DNA of 24,787 nucleotides from a virus, in the IMG/VR virus record IMGVR_UViG_3300044647_000339, positions 1 to 24,787 of that record. The stretch is one strand, 5' to 3'. How positions within the stretch are numbered: position 1 is the stretch's first letter; each line of letters begins with the position of its first letter. Below, piece after piece: positions 7,346-14,862 of the stretch. The notes under the pieces were generated by a model that was not told the DNA's origin, did no database searches, and saw only the letters and a program-made list of their open reading frames with translations. The position numbers and the translations under genes are program-made.

Positions 7346-9987
7346 CAGTCGTGTGCCTTGATCATCACGTAGCCAGCGGTGACGCCTGAGCCGGCGGTGC
7401 TCACCCTGACGCGCATCAGCGCAGCGTTGATGTCCACCACCGTCAGCTGCACCGTGGAGCTGGCCACAGCGGTGAGCGGTGTGCCGATTGCGTACCAGCT
7501 GGCGCCGTTGTCGTCGGAGCCCTCCATCTGGAGCGCTGGTGCCGTGGTGGTGATTGCGCCGACGTTGACCACCAGCTGGGCGCGGTTGCCGGCATCCCTG
7601 GTGTCCAGGCTTGGCGTCGTGCTGTTGAGGGTGGTCAGCACGATGCTGCGATCAATCAGCTGGCGCACGGCTTCGGAGCTGTTGCTGTTCTGCAGACGGT
7701 TGATCGCCCTGGTGAACGATGGCGTGGTGCCGCCGACGGTCTGCACATAGCGCACCCGGTTGCCGACAATCCTGATGAGCGGTGAGCGGTAGATTCCCGT
7801 GCCGGTAATCCTCGGGAAGTCGTAGACCTTGAACCAGTTGCCGCCCGAATCGTCAGATTCCTCGATGGCCACATCCAGCGTTGGCGTGGTGCCTGTGACT
7901 GCGGTGACCGGAATGCTGACGCTGTAGCTGGTGCCAAACGTCGGTGTGAATGCCGCCGTGGTCGTGGTTGTTGTCAACGCGGCTGAGGCCACATCCGCGA
8001 TGATGCCCGGCAGCGCCAGGTTGGCAGAGGTGACGGCTGCGACGGTGCCTGTGCCGATGTTGGCGGTGACCGTGCCGCTCACCGGCTGGGTGCCCAACGC
8101 ACCGCCCAGCACCTGCACCGGCAGCGCATGGCTGCCAACAGGATCGCTACTGGCTACTCGAATCTTCTGCCGTCCCTGATCCTCAATCTGAATAAATCCG
8201 GTTGTCAGTGTGGTGGTGCTGGCCGGCGCAGTGCTGCCGTTCTGCACCACGATGAACAGATACAACACCGTGTCAGGATCAGGAACGTTCTCGATCCTGC
8301 TGGCTCGGTTTGTCCACTGATAGCCGGTGTTACTGGCCACCAGCGCATCAGAGAATCCGGCCGTGAATACGTCAAAGTTGATCTGCCCAACATGGCCAGG
8401 CGTCGCGGTGGTGTTGATCGTGGCGGTGGTGTTGCCGCTGTTCCAGCCACGGCGCTGTGCGTCGAAGTTGGCATTGGTCGCAGTGGTGCCGCTGTACTCC
8501 AACTGGATGTGATTCCAGCCGTACAGGGTCAGGGTGCCGCTGCCGGATGCCGGCCATGCTGCAACGGTGAAGGTGACTGTGAGCCCTGAGACGCTGGCAA
8601 TGGCATAGCGGCCTGGGATGCCGGCGGCGCCAGTGATTCGCGACAGTCGCACGCTCTGGCCGACATTGGCCGCTGTGAACGGGTTGGTGGTGGGGAAAGT
8701 GACTGTGACGCTGGTGGCGCTGTTGATTGTGTAGGACAGCGCCGCACCAATCAGATCAGCCAGCTCAAACCTGAATGTCTGGTTGACGATCCTCTGAGAC
8801 AGGATCACCTTCAGGCGTGCCAGCAATGATCCTGAGAACGTATCAATCGAGCGGATCACCGTTTCGCTGTTGGCGGTGGTGCCAGTCGTGATGACAAGGT
8901 TTCCGGCCGACTGGTTCACCGTCATGCCGCTGCCCGTCTGCAGCAGGGTGAACTCCTCAGCCGCTTTGCCGACGATCCCGCTGCCGACTTCAGCAAAGCC
9001 CGCACGCATGAATGCTGGGCTGGTGTTGATCACCTCTACAGGCGTGGCCCGCAGCTCGGTGTCCGTCAGCCCGCCACCGCCAGCCGGCAACACCACCGGC
9101 AGCCGGCCGCTGTCCAGCGCCGGAAGCTTCCCGTTCACTGCTGCCAGCGTCGTCTCTGTTGCGGCGCCAGTGGGGAGCGGCAGGGCACTGGCGCTCACCG
9201 GCTGCGTGGCCTGCCAGAAGGTGCCAGACACAGGCACCGCCGTGGCTCGCAGCTGGACATCAGTCAGCGGTCCTGACACCGGCTGCGTTGCCTGCCAGAA
9301 CGTGCCACTTACAGGTACCGCCGTGGCGCGCAGCTCGGTGTCGGTCAGCGGGCCAGAGACTGCAGCAGTGCCTGTGATCGACACGCTGCCGCTGATCGGC
9401 TGTGTCGCCTGCCAGAACGTGCCGCTCACCGGCACCGCCGTGGCGCGCAGCTGGACATCAGTCAGCGGTCCTGACACCGGCTGCGTCGCCTGCCAGAACG
9501 TGCCACTTACAGGCTGCGTGACGCCGCTGCCATCCACCGGCAGGCGGCCGCTCACCAGGGCCGGCACCTTGCCATCGATGCTGCTCAGGCTGCTGTTGCC
9601 GGTCGTCTGATTCGCGGCCGTGGCAACACCGCTCACGCTCACCGGAACGGGTGATGCGCGCAGCTCTGCATTCGTCAGGCCGCCGCCGCCACCACCGCCG
9701 CCGCCGCCACCACCGCCGGATGAGGTCAGGTCATCGATGAACACCTGCAGCCGATCCGCAGCGCTCATCGACTGCGTGCTGAACTCAAGCGTCAGCGTCG
9801 TGTTGCCACCGCCGGTGGTCAGCACCGCGCCCTTCGATGGCACGTTGAACTGATACAGGATCGTGCCGCTGGTCACGTTCGTGATCAGCAGGAACTGCTC
9901 CAGCGTGTAACTGCCAGGCACCACCACAGTGCCGGCATTGGCGGCGCCGGGCGTGAAGCTGTAGCTGGAAAGCAGTTGCTTGGCCAT
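7345..9987 (-). CDS. Large repeat-rich virion protein (head or neck fibre candidate)
   Basis: An 880-residue protein between the FII-like connector and tail terminator genes. Residues 1-90 form a small beta domain, and residues 91-103 are 13 consecutive glycines. Residues 105-315 hold repeats built on LTDxxLRATAVPVSG and SGTFWQATQPVSG (five copies of the first, four of the second). A middle domain (about 325-640) follows. The C-terminus has two related beta domains (about 660-765 and 770-880) with TPTLDVAIEESDDSGGNWF and APALQMEGSDDNGASWY. The same domain occurs in the 127-residue protein encoded just after the capsid gene. The make-up is that of a fibre or decoration protein. Its place in the head-tail joining block suggests attachment at the capsid or neck, but a tail location is possible. 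Confidence 0.72.
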   Translation of the reverse strand: MAKQLLSSYSFTPGAANAGTVVVPGSYTLEQFLLITNVTSGTILYQFNVPSKGAVLTTGGGNTTLTLEFSTQSMSAADRLQVFIDDLTSSGGGGGGGGGGGGGLTNAELRASPVPVSVSGVATAANQTTGNSSLSSIDGKVPALVSGRLPVDGSGVTQPVSGTFWQATQPVSGPLTDVQLRATAVPVSGTFWQATQPISGSVSITGTAAVSGPLTDTELRATAVPVSGTFWQATQPVSGPLTDVQLRATAVPVSGTFWQATQPVSASALPLPTGAATETTLAAVNGKLPALDSGRLPVVLPAGGGGLTDTELRATPVEVINTSPAFMRAGFAEVGSGIVGKAAEEFTLLQTGSGMTVNQSAGNLVITTGTTANSETVIRSIDTFSGSLLARLKVILSQRIVNQTFRFELADLIGAALSYTINSATSVTVTFPTTNPFTAANVGQSVRLSRITGAAGIPGRYAIASVSGLTVTFTVAAWPASGSGTLTLYGWNHIQLEYSGTTATNANFDAQRRGWNSGNTTATINTTATPGHVGQINFDVFTAGFSDALVASNTGYQWTNRASRIENVPDPDTVLYLFIVVQNGSTAPASTTTLTTGFIQIEDQGRQKIRVASSDPVGSHALPVQVLGGALGTQPVSGTVTANIGTGTVAAVTSANLALPGIIADVASAALTTTTTTAAFTPTFGTSYSVSIPVTAVTGTTPTLDVAIEESDDSGGNWFKVYDFPRITGTGIYRSPLIRIVGNRVRYVQTVGGTTPSFTRAINRLQNSNSSEAVRQLIDRSIVLTTLNSTTPSLDTRDAGNRAQLVVNVGAITTTAPALQMEGSDDNGASWYAIGTPLTAVASSTVQLTVVDINAALMRVRVSTAGSGVTAGYVMIKAHD
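9196..9530 (-). repeat. In-frame DNA repeats of the fibre-like gene
   Basis: Four copies of a segment encoding SGTFWQATQP alternate with segments encoding LTDxxLRATAVPV. Adjacent copies are almost identical at the DNA level, so recent duplication or gene conversion is likely. Such repeats can change number by slippage or recombination. Confidence 0.8.
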
Positions 9988-10328
9988 TACTCCATCACAA
10001 TCTGGAAGGCTGTGCTGTTGTCTGAATCATTCACTGATGCTGGCGTTGTCGTGATCGCCAGCGGCACACGGCAGAATGTGCCGTCGTCGGTCAGCATCGG
10101 CTTTTGCTCCACGATGTAGCCAATGCCATCCACCGTGATCGCGTCGCCATACTCAAGGCCACCGAACTTGGATGCCTCAGCAGTCAGCATGTAGGGGATG
10201 AACACCACATCGCCGCCGAGTGCCATCTCGCTGTCCTGATCCAGGATGCCAACACCGGAAACGGCGCCAGCTGAGCAGCTGACGCCGAAGTCGGCAAGGT
10301 ACAGAGTGGGATCCTCTGTAAAAGCCAT
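9987..10328 (-). CDS. Head-tail attachment protein (gpFII-like)
   Basis: A 113-residue protein. MAFTEDPTLYLADFGV opens it and FGGLEYGDAITVDGIGYIVEQ follows near residue 55, then a beta hairpin with the end TFCRVPLAI. This is the pattern of lambda FII-type attachment proteins: a disordered opening, a 'G..ydd' type segment and a 'Y.v......D..G..r..L' barrel. FII binds the filled head and gives the tail its docking site. The gene follows the capsid block as in lambda. Its stop TAA shares a base with the start of the fibre-like gene (TAATG), and its own start is coupled to the upstream stop (TGATG). Confidence 0.8.
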   Translation of the reverse strand: MAFTEDPTLYLADFGVSCSAGAVSGVGILDQDSEMALGGDVVFIPYMLTAEASKFGGLEYGDAITVDGIGYIVEQKPMLTDDGTFCRVPLAITTTPASVNDSDNSTAFQIVME

Positions 10329-10711
10329 CAGCCGTACTTGTTCACGCCGACAGCGTTCACCGAGAAGGTGAAGCTGGGGGTGGTGCCGCCGATGGTGTAG
10401 ACGATGCGGATGAAGCGACGAGCCTCGTCCTTGCTGATCACCAGGGTCTGCTGTGATGCAGTGGTGGTCACCGTGGTGAAGGCTGCACCGCTGATGGCGG
10501 TGTAGACGCCACCCGACGTGTCGCTGCTCTCAACCGTCACGGCCAGCGTCGGCGTGGTGCCGGTGCCAGCTGCAGAGTCGAGCACCAGGAACAGGTCGCC
10601 ATCGCGGGCCTGCACATCGACCGCGGTGCCGTTGCCGGTGGAAGTACGGGCAGTGGTGGGGTGAAGGTTGGAGAGCTGGAGTTTGTCCAGCGCCTGGCGC
10701 AAGATGGTCAT
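10328..10711 (-). CDS. Small virion protein with a domain shared with the fibre-like protein
   Basis: A 127-residue protein. Residues 50-120 (TPTLAVTVESSDTSGGVYTAI, in part, then FIRIVYTIGGTTPSFTFSVNAVG) match the C-terminal domains of the 880-residue protein, which reads VRYVQTVGGTTPSFTRAINRLQ. An N-terminal helix-like part (LRQALDKLQLSNLHP) precedes it. It sits in the slot where lambda has small head genes D or FI, so it may decorate the capsid. The start ATG 10711 overlaps the previous stop (ATGA) and has GAGG seven bases upstream. Function is inferred from position and the shared domain. Confidence 0.68.
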   Translation of the reverse strand: MTILRQALDKLQLSNLHPTTARTSTGNGTAVDVQARDGDLFLVLDSAAGTGTTPTLAVTVESSDTSGGVYTAISGAAFTTVTTTASQQTLVISKDEARRFIRIVYTIGGTTPSFTFSVNAVGVNKYG

Positions 10712-10908
10712 GATTCAACCTCAGGGGAAGGAACGGATTTGCGGCTCCGCTTGGGAGCTTCGGCTGGTTGGACTTCCAGCTCCACAGCAGGCACTGCCTT
10801 GTTGGAGCCGATCAGCAGATAGCCGTCTGCTTGCGATACCTCAAGGATGGAGCCCTCCGAGAAGGGCTCCCCAGAGATCATCACAGCGCTGACAATCTCA
10901 ATCCTCAT
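10708..10908 (-). CDS. Small head-module protein, unknown
   Basis: A 66-residue protein with a compact beta core, EPFSEGSILEVSQADGYLLIGSNKAVPA, and a charged tail with a KRSRK cluster. The core pattern (G...y..Gd...vs..da..Li..gkA) is common among very small phage proteins encoded next to capsid genes, whose role is generally unknown. It starts two bases after the capsid stop without an obvious ribosome-binding site, so it is probably translated by coupling. Confidence 0.6.
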   Translation of the reverse strand: MRIEIVSAVMISGEPFSEGSILEVSQADGYLLIGSNKAVPAVELEVQPAEAPKRSRKSVPSPEVES

Positions 10909-10910
10909 GA

Positions 10911-12716
10911 TCAGGTCCCGAACACGAAGGCGCCGGGCTGCTTGACGGCAAAGTCAAGATCCTGCAGAGCAATCACGCGGACGGTGCCAGCGGTGGCGCC
11001 GGTGATGTCATCCACCTTGAGATCAAGCCCAGACCAAAGGCCGAGGATCATCTGGCTGAAGTCACCGAACAGGCAATCGTTCGTGCCCAGCTGGTTGGTC
11101 ACCACCACGGGGTAGCCGTTGAGGGTGTCATCCATCAGGGCAAAGTTGCCCACGGTGCCGCCGGCCGACTTCTCCGTGGTCTTCAGTGCGCCGCGAGATG
11201 TGGCGTTGATGATGTAGTACATCGAGGCCACATCAGCGTTCGCCACTGCCACCTTGGTTTCCATCTCCACGTACTGGGCAAAGGTGCCAGTGCCGGTGAT
11301 GGTCTGGCTGCCCAGGCCGGTGGTGTTGGTCAGGCCCAGCGGCTGGTTGGTGGAACCGGTGCCGTAGATACCAGCGCGATCGATCTCAAGGCTCAGCACG
11401 CGAGCGAGATCATTGCGGATCATCGACTCAACGTCGATTGAACCCTGCAGCAGCAGCTTGCGGCTGTAATCCACGAAGGCCCCGATGGTCTTGGGGGTCA
11501 TCGAGATCTGATCGAAAGCCTGCTGGCTTTCGGTGGGCGCGGCATTTTCGCCAACCCAGAATGCAGACGCCGCCGAAGTTTGCCTCGGGATAGAGACATT
11601 GCCCTGCAGGCCGTTGAGCACGGTGGCGCCAACATTGGCCAGCGCCAGGCGGTTGCGCAGCAGATCGATGAAATCGCCGGTGCGCAGGTCGGTGCTCACC
11701 AGGTTGCCGCCGGCGGTGGCGGTGCCAACCAGCAGGTCACGCTGGCCGCGCAGCACATCGCTGGGAACCATGATGCCCTGGCTGGGCTTGCCGGCACGCT
11801 GCTGGGCAGCTTCCGAGCACTCACGTTCAAACGCTGCAGCTTCCCAGGCCTCGCGGTTGTTGGGATTGGCCAGTGCGTTGATGGCGCGCTGGAAGGAGAA
11901 GCTGCGCACTTCGCTGGCGCTCATGCCGATGTCAGCGCTGCCGCCGATCGGTTGAACAGCAGCAGCCGGTGCAGCGTGCTGCTTCGCGGAGCGCTTGCCG
12001 ATAGCGGCCAGCACATCCTTCATGGCATCAGCTTCGCTGGCGCCACGTTCGATCAGGCCCTGGGCCAGATCATCAGCCTTGTGCTCACGGCAGAGTGCCG
12101 TGATGGAGGCAACGCGGGAGCGCTCATCGGCCGCAGCCTGCGCCCGCACCGCCTCGAGATCGAGGGAAGTGTCTTCCATTGGGGGGTTAAGGGGTTGGGT
12201 TTGGGTTGCGGCCGTAGCCGCTCCATCGGCTTCGAGACTTCTCCCGATGCCAATGGTTGGATCGGCAGGAACGCCGACAATGGACACCTCGTAGGGACTC
12301 CACGATGTGGCGACGAAATCGCCGCTGCGCTCCTCCATCTGATTGATGGAGTACCCGACAGAGACATTGCGAAGAACGCCATCTGCCACGTCGGCCATCA
12401 CCTCCTGCGCGAACGCATTGCGGCTGAACTTGACCGACACCATGCCGCGCTTCTTGTCACCATCCAGCCAGGCACGCTCCACCACGCCAACCACACGGCT
12501 GGTGTCGTGGTTGAACAGCAGCGGCGCACCATCAGCCAATCGACTCAGGTCAACCGCTCCGCGGTCATGGCTCAGCACTTCATTGCCGAAGTAACGCTGA
12601 ACCGGATACTCACTGGAGAAGCTGAACTCCATCGTGCGCTCTTCGCTGATGGCGCTGCCATCCAGCTGCGCCGCTCGGCGATACGTCTGGCCTTCCAGAT
12701 CACGCATCAAGTCCAT
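10911..12716 (-). CDS. Prohead protease-major capsid fusion (HK97 fold)
   Basis: One open frame carries two proteins usually encoded apart. Numbered from the upstream ATG at 12728 (605 residues), residues 33-165 are an HK97-type prohead protease with LLFNHD (His74), NVSVGYS (Ser123) and PYEVSIVGVPADP (Glu147) as the likely catalytic triad. Residues 185-250 are a helical, charged scaffold-like (delta) linker. Residues 275-605 are an HK97-type capsid protein (LVSTDLRTGDFIDLLRNRLA, then IGAFVDYSRKLLLQ, then GIYGTGSTNQPLGL). The protease probably cuts itself free and removes the linker. I prefer ATG 12716 because GGAG lies six bases upstream; ATG 12728 has AGG directly against it. Both overlap the portal gene. 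Confidence 0.92.
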   Translation of the reverse strand: MDLMRDLEGQTYRRAAQLDGSAISEERTMEFSFSSEYPVQRYFGNEVLSHDRGAVDLSRLADGAPLLFNHDTSRVVGVVERAWLDGDKKRGMVSVKFSRNAFAQEVMADVADGVLRNVSVGYSINQMEERSGDFVATSWSPYEVSIVGVPADPTIGIGRSLEADGAATAATQTQPLNPPMEDTSLDLEAVRAQAAADERSRVASITALCREHKADDLAQGLIERGASEADAMKDVLAAIGKRSAKQHAAPAAAVQPIGGSADIGMSASEVRSFSFQRAINALANPNNREAWEAAAFERECSEAAQQRAGKPSQGIMVPSDVLRGQRDLLVGTATAGGNLVSTDLRTGDFIDLLRNRLALANVGATVLNGLQGNVSIPRQTSAASAFWVGENAAPTESQQAFDQISMTPKTIGAFVDYSRKLLLQGSIDVESMIRNDLARVLSLEIDRAGIYGTGSTNQPLGLTNTTGLGSQTITGTGTFAQYVEMETKVAVANADVASMYYIINATSRGALKTTEKSAGGTVGNFALMDDTLNGYPVVVTNQLGTNDCLFGDFSQMILGLWSGLDLKVDDITGATAGTVRVIALQDLDFAVKQPGAFVFGT

Positions 12717-14262
12717 CGCTATCTCCATCCTGGCTCAGGCTATCCAGTCCGAGTTGCTCACCTTCTGCAGAGTCTTCGTTTTCCTCTGCAGCTGGATCCA
12801 TCGGCTCGACATAGCCGCCCAGGTCGTCATCTGCTGGGTTGGTATCGAACTGCAGCTCGAGCTCCTGCGCGCGATCCACCTCTGCCTTGCGTGCCACCAG
12901 CAGCTCCTCGAGGTCGCCGCCCTGCTCAGCCACGATCTGCGCCTGGGTGGCAAAGCCGCACCGCACGGCCTCCTTGTAGGCGTTCACTTCCTTTTCAGGA
13001 TCAACCCAGCCCCAGCCGCGCGGGAACCACTTCACCGCGTCGTAGCGCTCTGGCATCAGCTCATAGCCAGGCAGATCCAGCTGGCCAACGGCTACAGCAG
13101 CGCGCATCCACTGCTCAAACACCGGCCGGTGCAGGTGCTCAATCATGAACTGCTGCAGCGTCCGCCAGTGCTCGCGCGACTCGAGCAGTTCCAGTCGGCT
13201 GCTGCTGTAGTTGGTCTGGCTGTAATCGGCCGACAGCGACGGATACGGCACGCCGGTGGTGGCCGCCACTGCACGGAGCATCGCCCGCATGAACGGCTCG
13301 AACTGACCGTCTGGTGCATCCAGGGTTGGCACGGTCACTGATTGACCGGGAAACAGGGTCTTGAACACTCCAGGCTCAAAGTTGCTGACGTGTTCACCTT
13401 CCACCACCTCCTCGCCCAACATCTCCCCAGCACCTTCAGGGCTGGTGATGAAGCCCATCAGGCTGCTCGCCGCACGGGCGCGCACAACCTCAGCTTCCTC
13501 GTACCCAGCCAGGTGATGCAGCCGCTTGATTGCCGCGGCGAACATCGGGACGCCTCTCGTCTGGCCCGGCCTTTCAATCGTCGCCAGGTGCAGGATCTCA
13601 GCTGCTGGCACCTCAACCAGCTGATGCCCGAGGCCGTTCTGGATGTCGCCCGGGTGCCGCGTGCGGAACGCATAGCTCAGCGGCCGGCCCCACCGGTCCA
13701 CCTTCACACCCATCCGCCATTCGCTGCCATCAGGCGCTGGCCCGTCGTTCTTGTCTTCCTTCACCAGGTCGGCCTCGAGCACCTCAAGCGCCAGCGGCAC
13801 GCTGCTGCCACCGAATGCCTGCGGCACCATGCGGATGAACACCTCACCGCTTTCAGCCATTGCCTGAATCGCCAGCCGGCTGATCTCGACAAAGCTCAAC
13901 CGGCCGGCGGTGTGGCATGTGCTCGGCCGGCACCACCGATCCCAGGCGGTTTCAATCTGACGGTTCAGCCGTTCATCCAGCCGCCCGCCACCACGCTGCA
14001 TCGGCACTTGCGCCTGCAGGCGGATGCCATGGCCGATCACGTTGCAGGCAATCGCGCGCAATGCCTGCCGCGCGTAGGCGTTATCGCGCACCAGCTGGCG
14101 GCTGCGGTTGCGCAGGCGCACCAGGCTGCTGTTGATCTCAGCGTCAGCGCTGGTGCTGCTGGTCACCCAGTCGGAGGTCAGCCTGCTGACTACCGCGCCT
14201 TCATACGCACGCCGGCCGCGACTGGCTGCTGGCTTGGCTTGCTTGCGCTGTCGCTTGCTCAT
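12700..14262 (-). CDS. Portal protein, lambda gpB family
   Basis: A 520-residue protein with the diagnostic lambda-type portal opening at about residues 50-83 (RNRSRQLVRDNAYARQALRA, then NVIGHGIRLQA). It continues with SRLAIQAMAESGEVFIRMV and LALEVLEADL, and a C-terminal helix with PYPSLSADYSQTNYSSSRLELLE (in part). It forms the dodecameric ring at the capsid vertex through which DNA enters, and docks terminase and connector. ATG 14262 overlaps the previous stop (ATGA), with GAGG nine bases upstream. The last 29 bases overlap the start of the protease-capsid gene. The acidic C-terminus (NEDSAEGEQLGLDSLSQDGDSD) is unlikely to be structured. Confidence 0.93.
   Translation of the reverse strand: MSKRQRKQAKPAASRGRRAYEGAVVSRLTSDWVTSSTSADAEINSSLVRLRNRSRQLVRDNAYARQALRAIACNVIGHGIRLQAQVPMQRGGGRLDERLNRQIETAWDRWCRPSTCHTAGRLSFVEISRLAIQAMAESGEVFIRMVPQAFGGSSVPLALEVLEADLVKEDKNDGPAPDGSEWRMGVKVDRWGRPLSYAFRTRHPGDIQNGLGHQLVEVPAAEILHLATIERPGQTRGVPMFAAAIKRLHHLAGYEEAEVVRARAASSLMGFITSPEGAGEMLGEEVVEGEHVSNFEPGVFKTLFPGQSVTVPTLDAPDGQFEPFMRAMLRAVAATTGVPYPSLSADYSQTNYSSSRLELLESREHWRTLQQFMIEHLHRPVFEQWMRAAVAVGQLDLPGYELMPERYDAVKWFPRGWGWVDPEKEVNAYKEAVRCGFATQAQIVAEQGGDLEELLVARKAEVDRAQELELQFDTNPADDDLGGYVEPMDPAAEENEDSAEGEQLGLDSLSQDGDSDGLDA
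12733..12742 (-). promoter_or_regulatory. TAGCCTGAGC motif, copy before the protease-capsid gene
   Basis: An exact minus-strand copy (GGATAGCCTGAGC) inside the 3' end of the portal gene, where it encodes Ser-Leu-Ser, and about 17 bases before the preferred capsid start. A strong capsid promoter here would fit the need for excess capsid protein. The protein-coding role alone could also explain it, so confidence is modest. Confidence 0.4.
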
Positions 14263-14834
14263 GCGCCGAACCTCACGAACAGATTGCGCGGATCACCAAG
14301 GCCCGCAGCCACCTTCTCGGCAGCACGCTCCCTGGTAACGATCGCCTTCAGCTGCGCTTCGCGCTCCATCAGCTGCGCCAAGTCGATCGCGGTGAAGCTG
14401 CGGCTGCCGATGGTGTATTGCTTGGCGCCCTTCACCACAATCGCCCGGATTGCAGCCTGCACTGCCTCGAGGTCCTGCTCGGCCTGGCTGCGGCCATCAA
14501 ATGCCGCCGGGTTGCTCACATAGCTCAGGCTTGGCATCACCTCCGTGATGCCGCTGCCCACCGTGATCACCGTGGCGCCGCTGCTGATCCTGCTCTGCCA
14601 GCTCCACACGCCCGCATCAAATCCAGCACTGGTGCCAGCTGGGATTGCCATCAGCCAGCCGCCATCACTGCGCGCTGTGCCCGTAACCGTCGCGCCTTCG
14701 TTGGTGGCGTTGAATCTCAGAAACGTCGTGAAGCTCCAACTGGCTGATGTAGCCGCTGCACCGTCAAGATCCAACGCAGCCGGCTCAATCCACTGCACCG
14801 TGTCACCAGCTCGAATTGCCGCCGGAACTGTCAT
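14259..14834 (-). CDS. gpW-like head-tail joining protein with an N-terminal beta domain
   Basis: A 191-residue protein between TerL and portal, exactly where lambda encodes W. Residues 1-110 (RAGDTVQWIEPA, WSFTTFLRFNA, WSWQSRISSGATVITVGSG) look like an all-beta Ig-like domain. Residues 120-191 (LEAVQAAIRAIVVKGAKQYT, then LAQLMEREAQLKAIV) resemble the helix-hairpin-helix of gpW. Lambda W is only 68 residues, so this is a fusion of a beta domain with the W-like unit. ATG 14834 has GGGAGG seven bases upstream; an AGCCT/AGGCT pair can form a hairpin across that site. The gpW call comes from position and the C-terminal pattern. Confidence 0.75.
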   Translation of the reverse strand: MTVPAAIRAGDTVQWIEPAALDLDGAAATSASWSFTTFLRFNATNEGATVTGTARSDGGWLMAIPAGTSAGFDAGVWSWQSRISSGATVITVGSGITEVMPSLSYVSNPAAFDGRSQAEQDLEAVQAAIRAIVVKGAKQYTIGSRSFTAIDLAQLMEREAQLKAIVTRERAAEKVAAGLGDPRNLFVRFGA

Positions 14835-14841
14835 CGCAAAG

Positions 14842-14858
14842 CCTCCCGGCTCAGGCTA
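14842..14858 (-). promoter_or_regulatory. TAGCCTGAGC motif overlapping a hairpin at the gpW ribosome-binding site
   Basis: An exact minus-strand copy (14858-14849; CATAGCCTGAGC) lies in the 28-base gap after the TerL stop. AGCCT from the motif can pair with AGGCT downstream, enclosing GAGCCGGG, which overlaps the GGGAGG ribosome-binding site of the gpW-like gene. If the motif is a -10 box, transcripts starting downstream would lack the hairpin, while read-through transcripts from terL would have it. Confidence 0.45.
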
Positions 14859-14862
14859 TGAA

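Noticed and set aside
9196-9530. Regularly spaced DNA repeats that could suggest a CRISPR array
   Set aside because: The repeats are in frame, encode protein repeats, vary at the codon level and have no unique spacers of constant length.
11580-14523. Long plus-strand open frames (522 and 393 residues) opposite the capsid and portal genes
   Set aside because: They lie antisense to genes with clear motifs, have low-complexity His/Arg/Ala/Gln composition and no conserved domains, and are expected shadows in GC-rich DNA.
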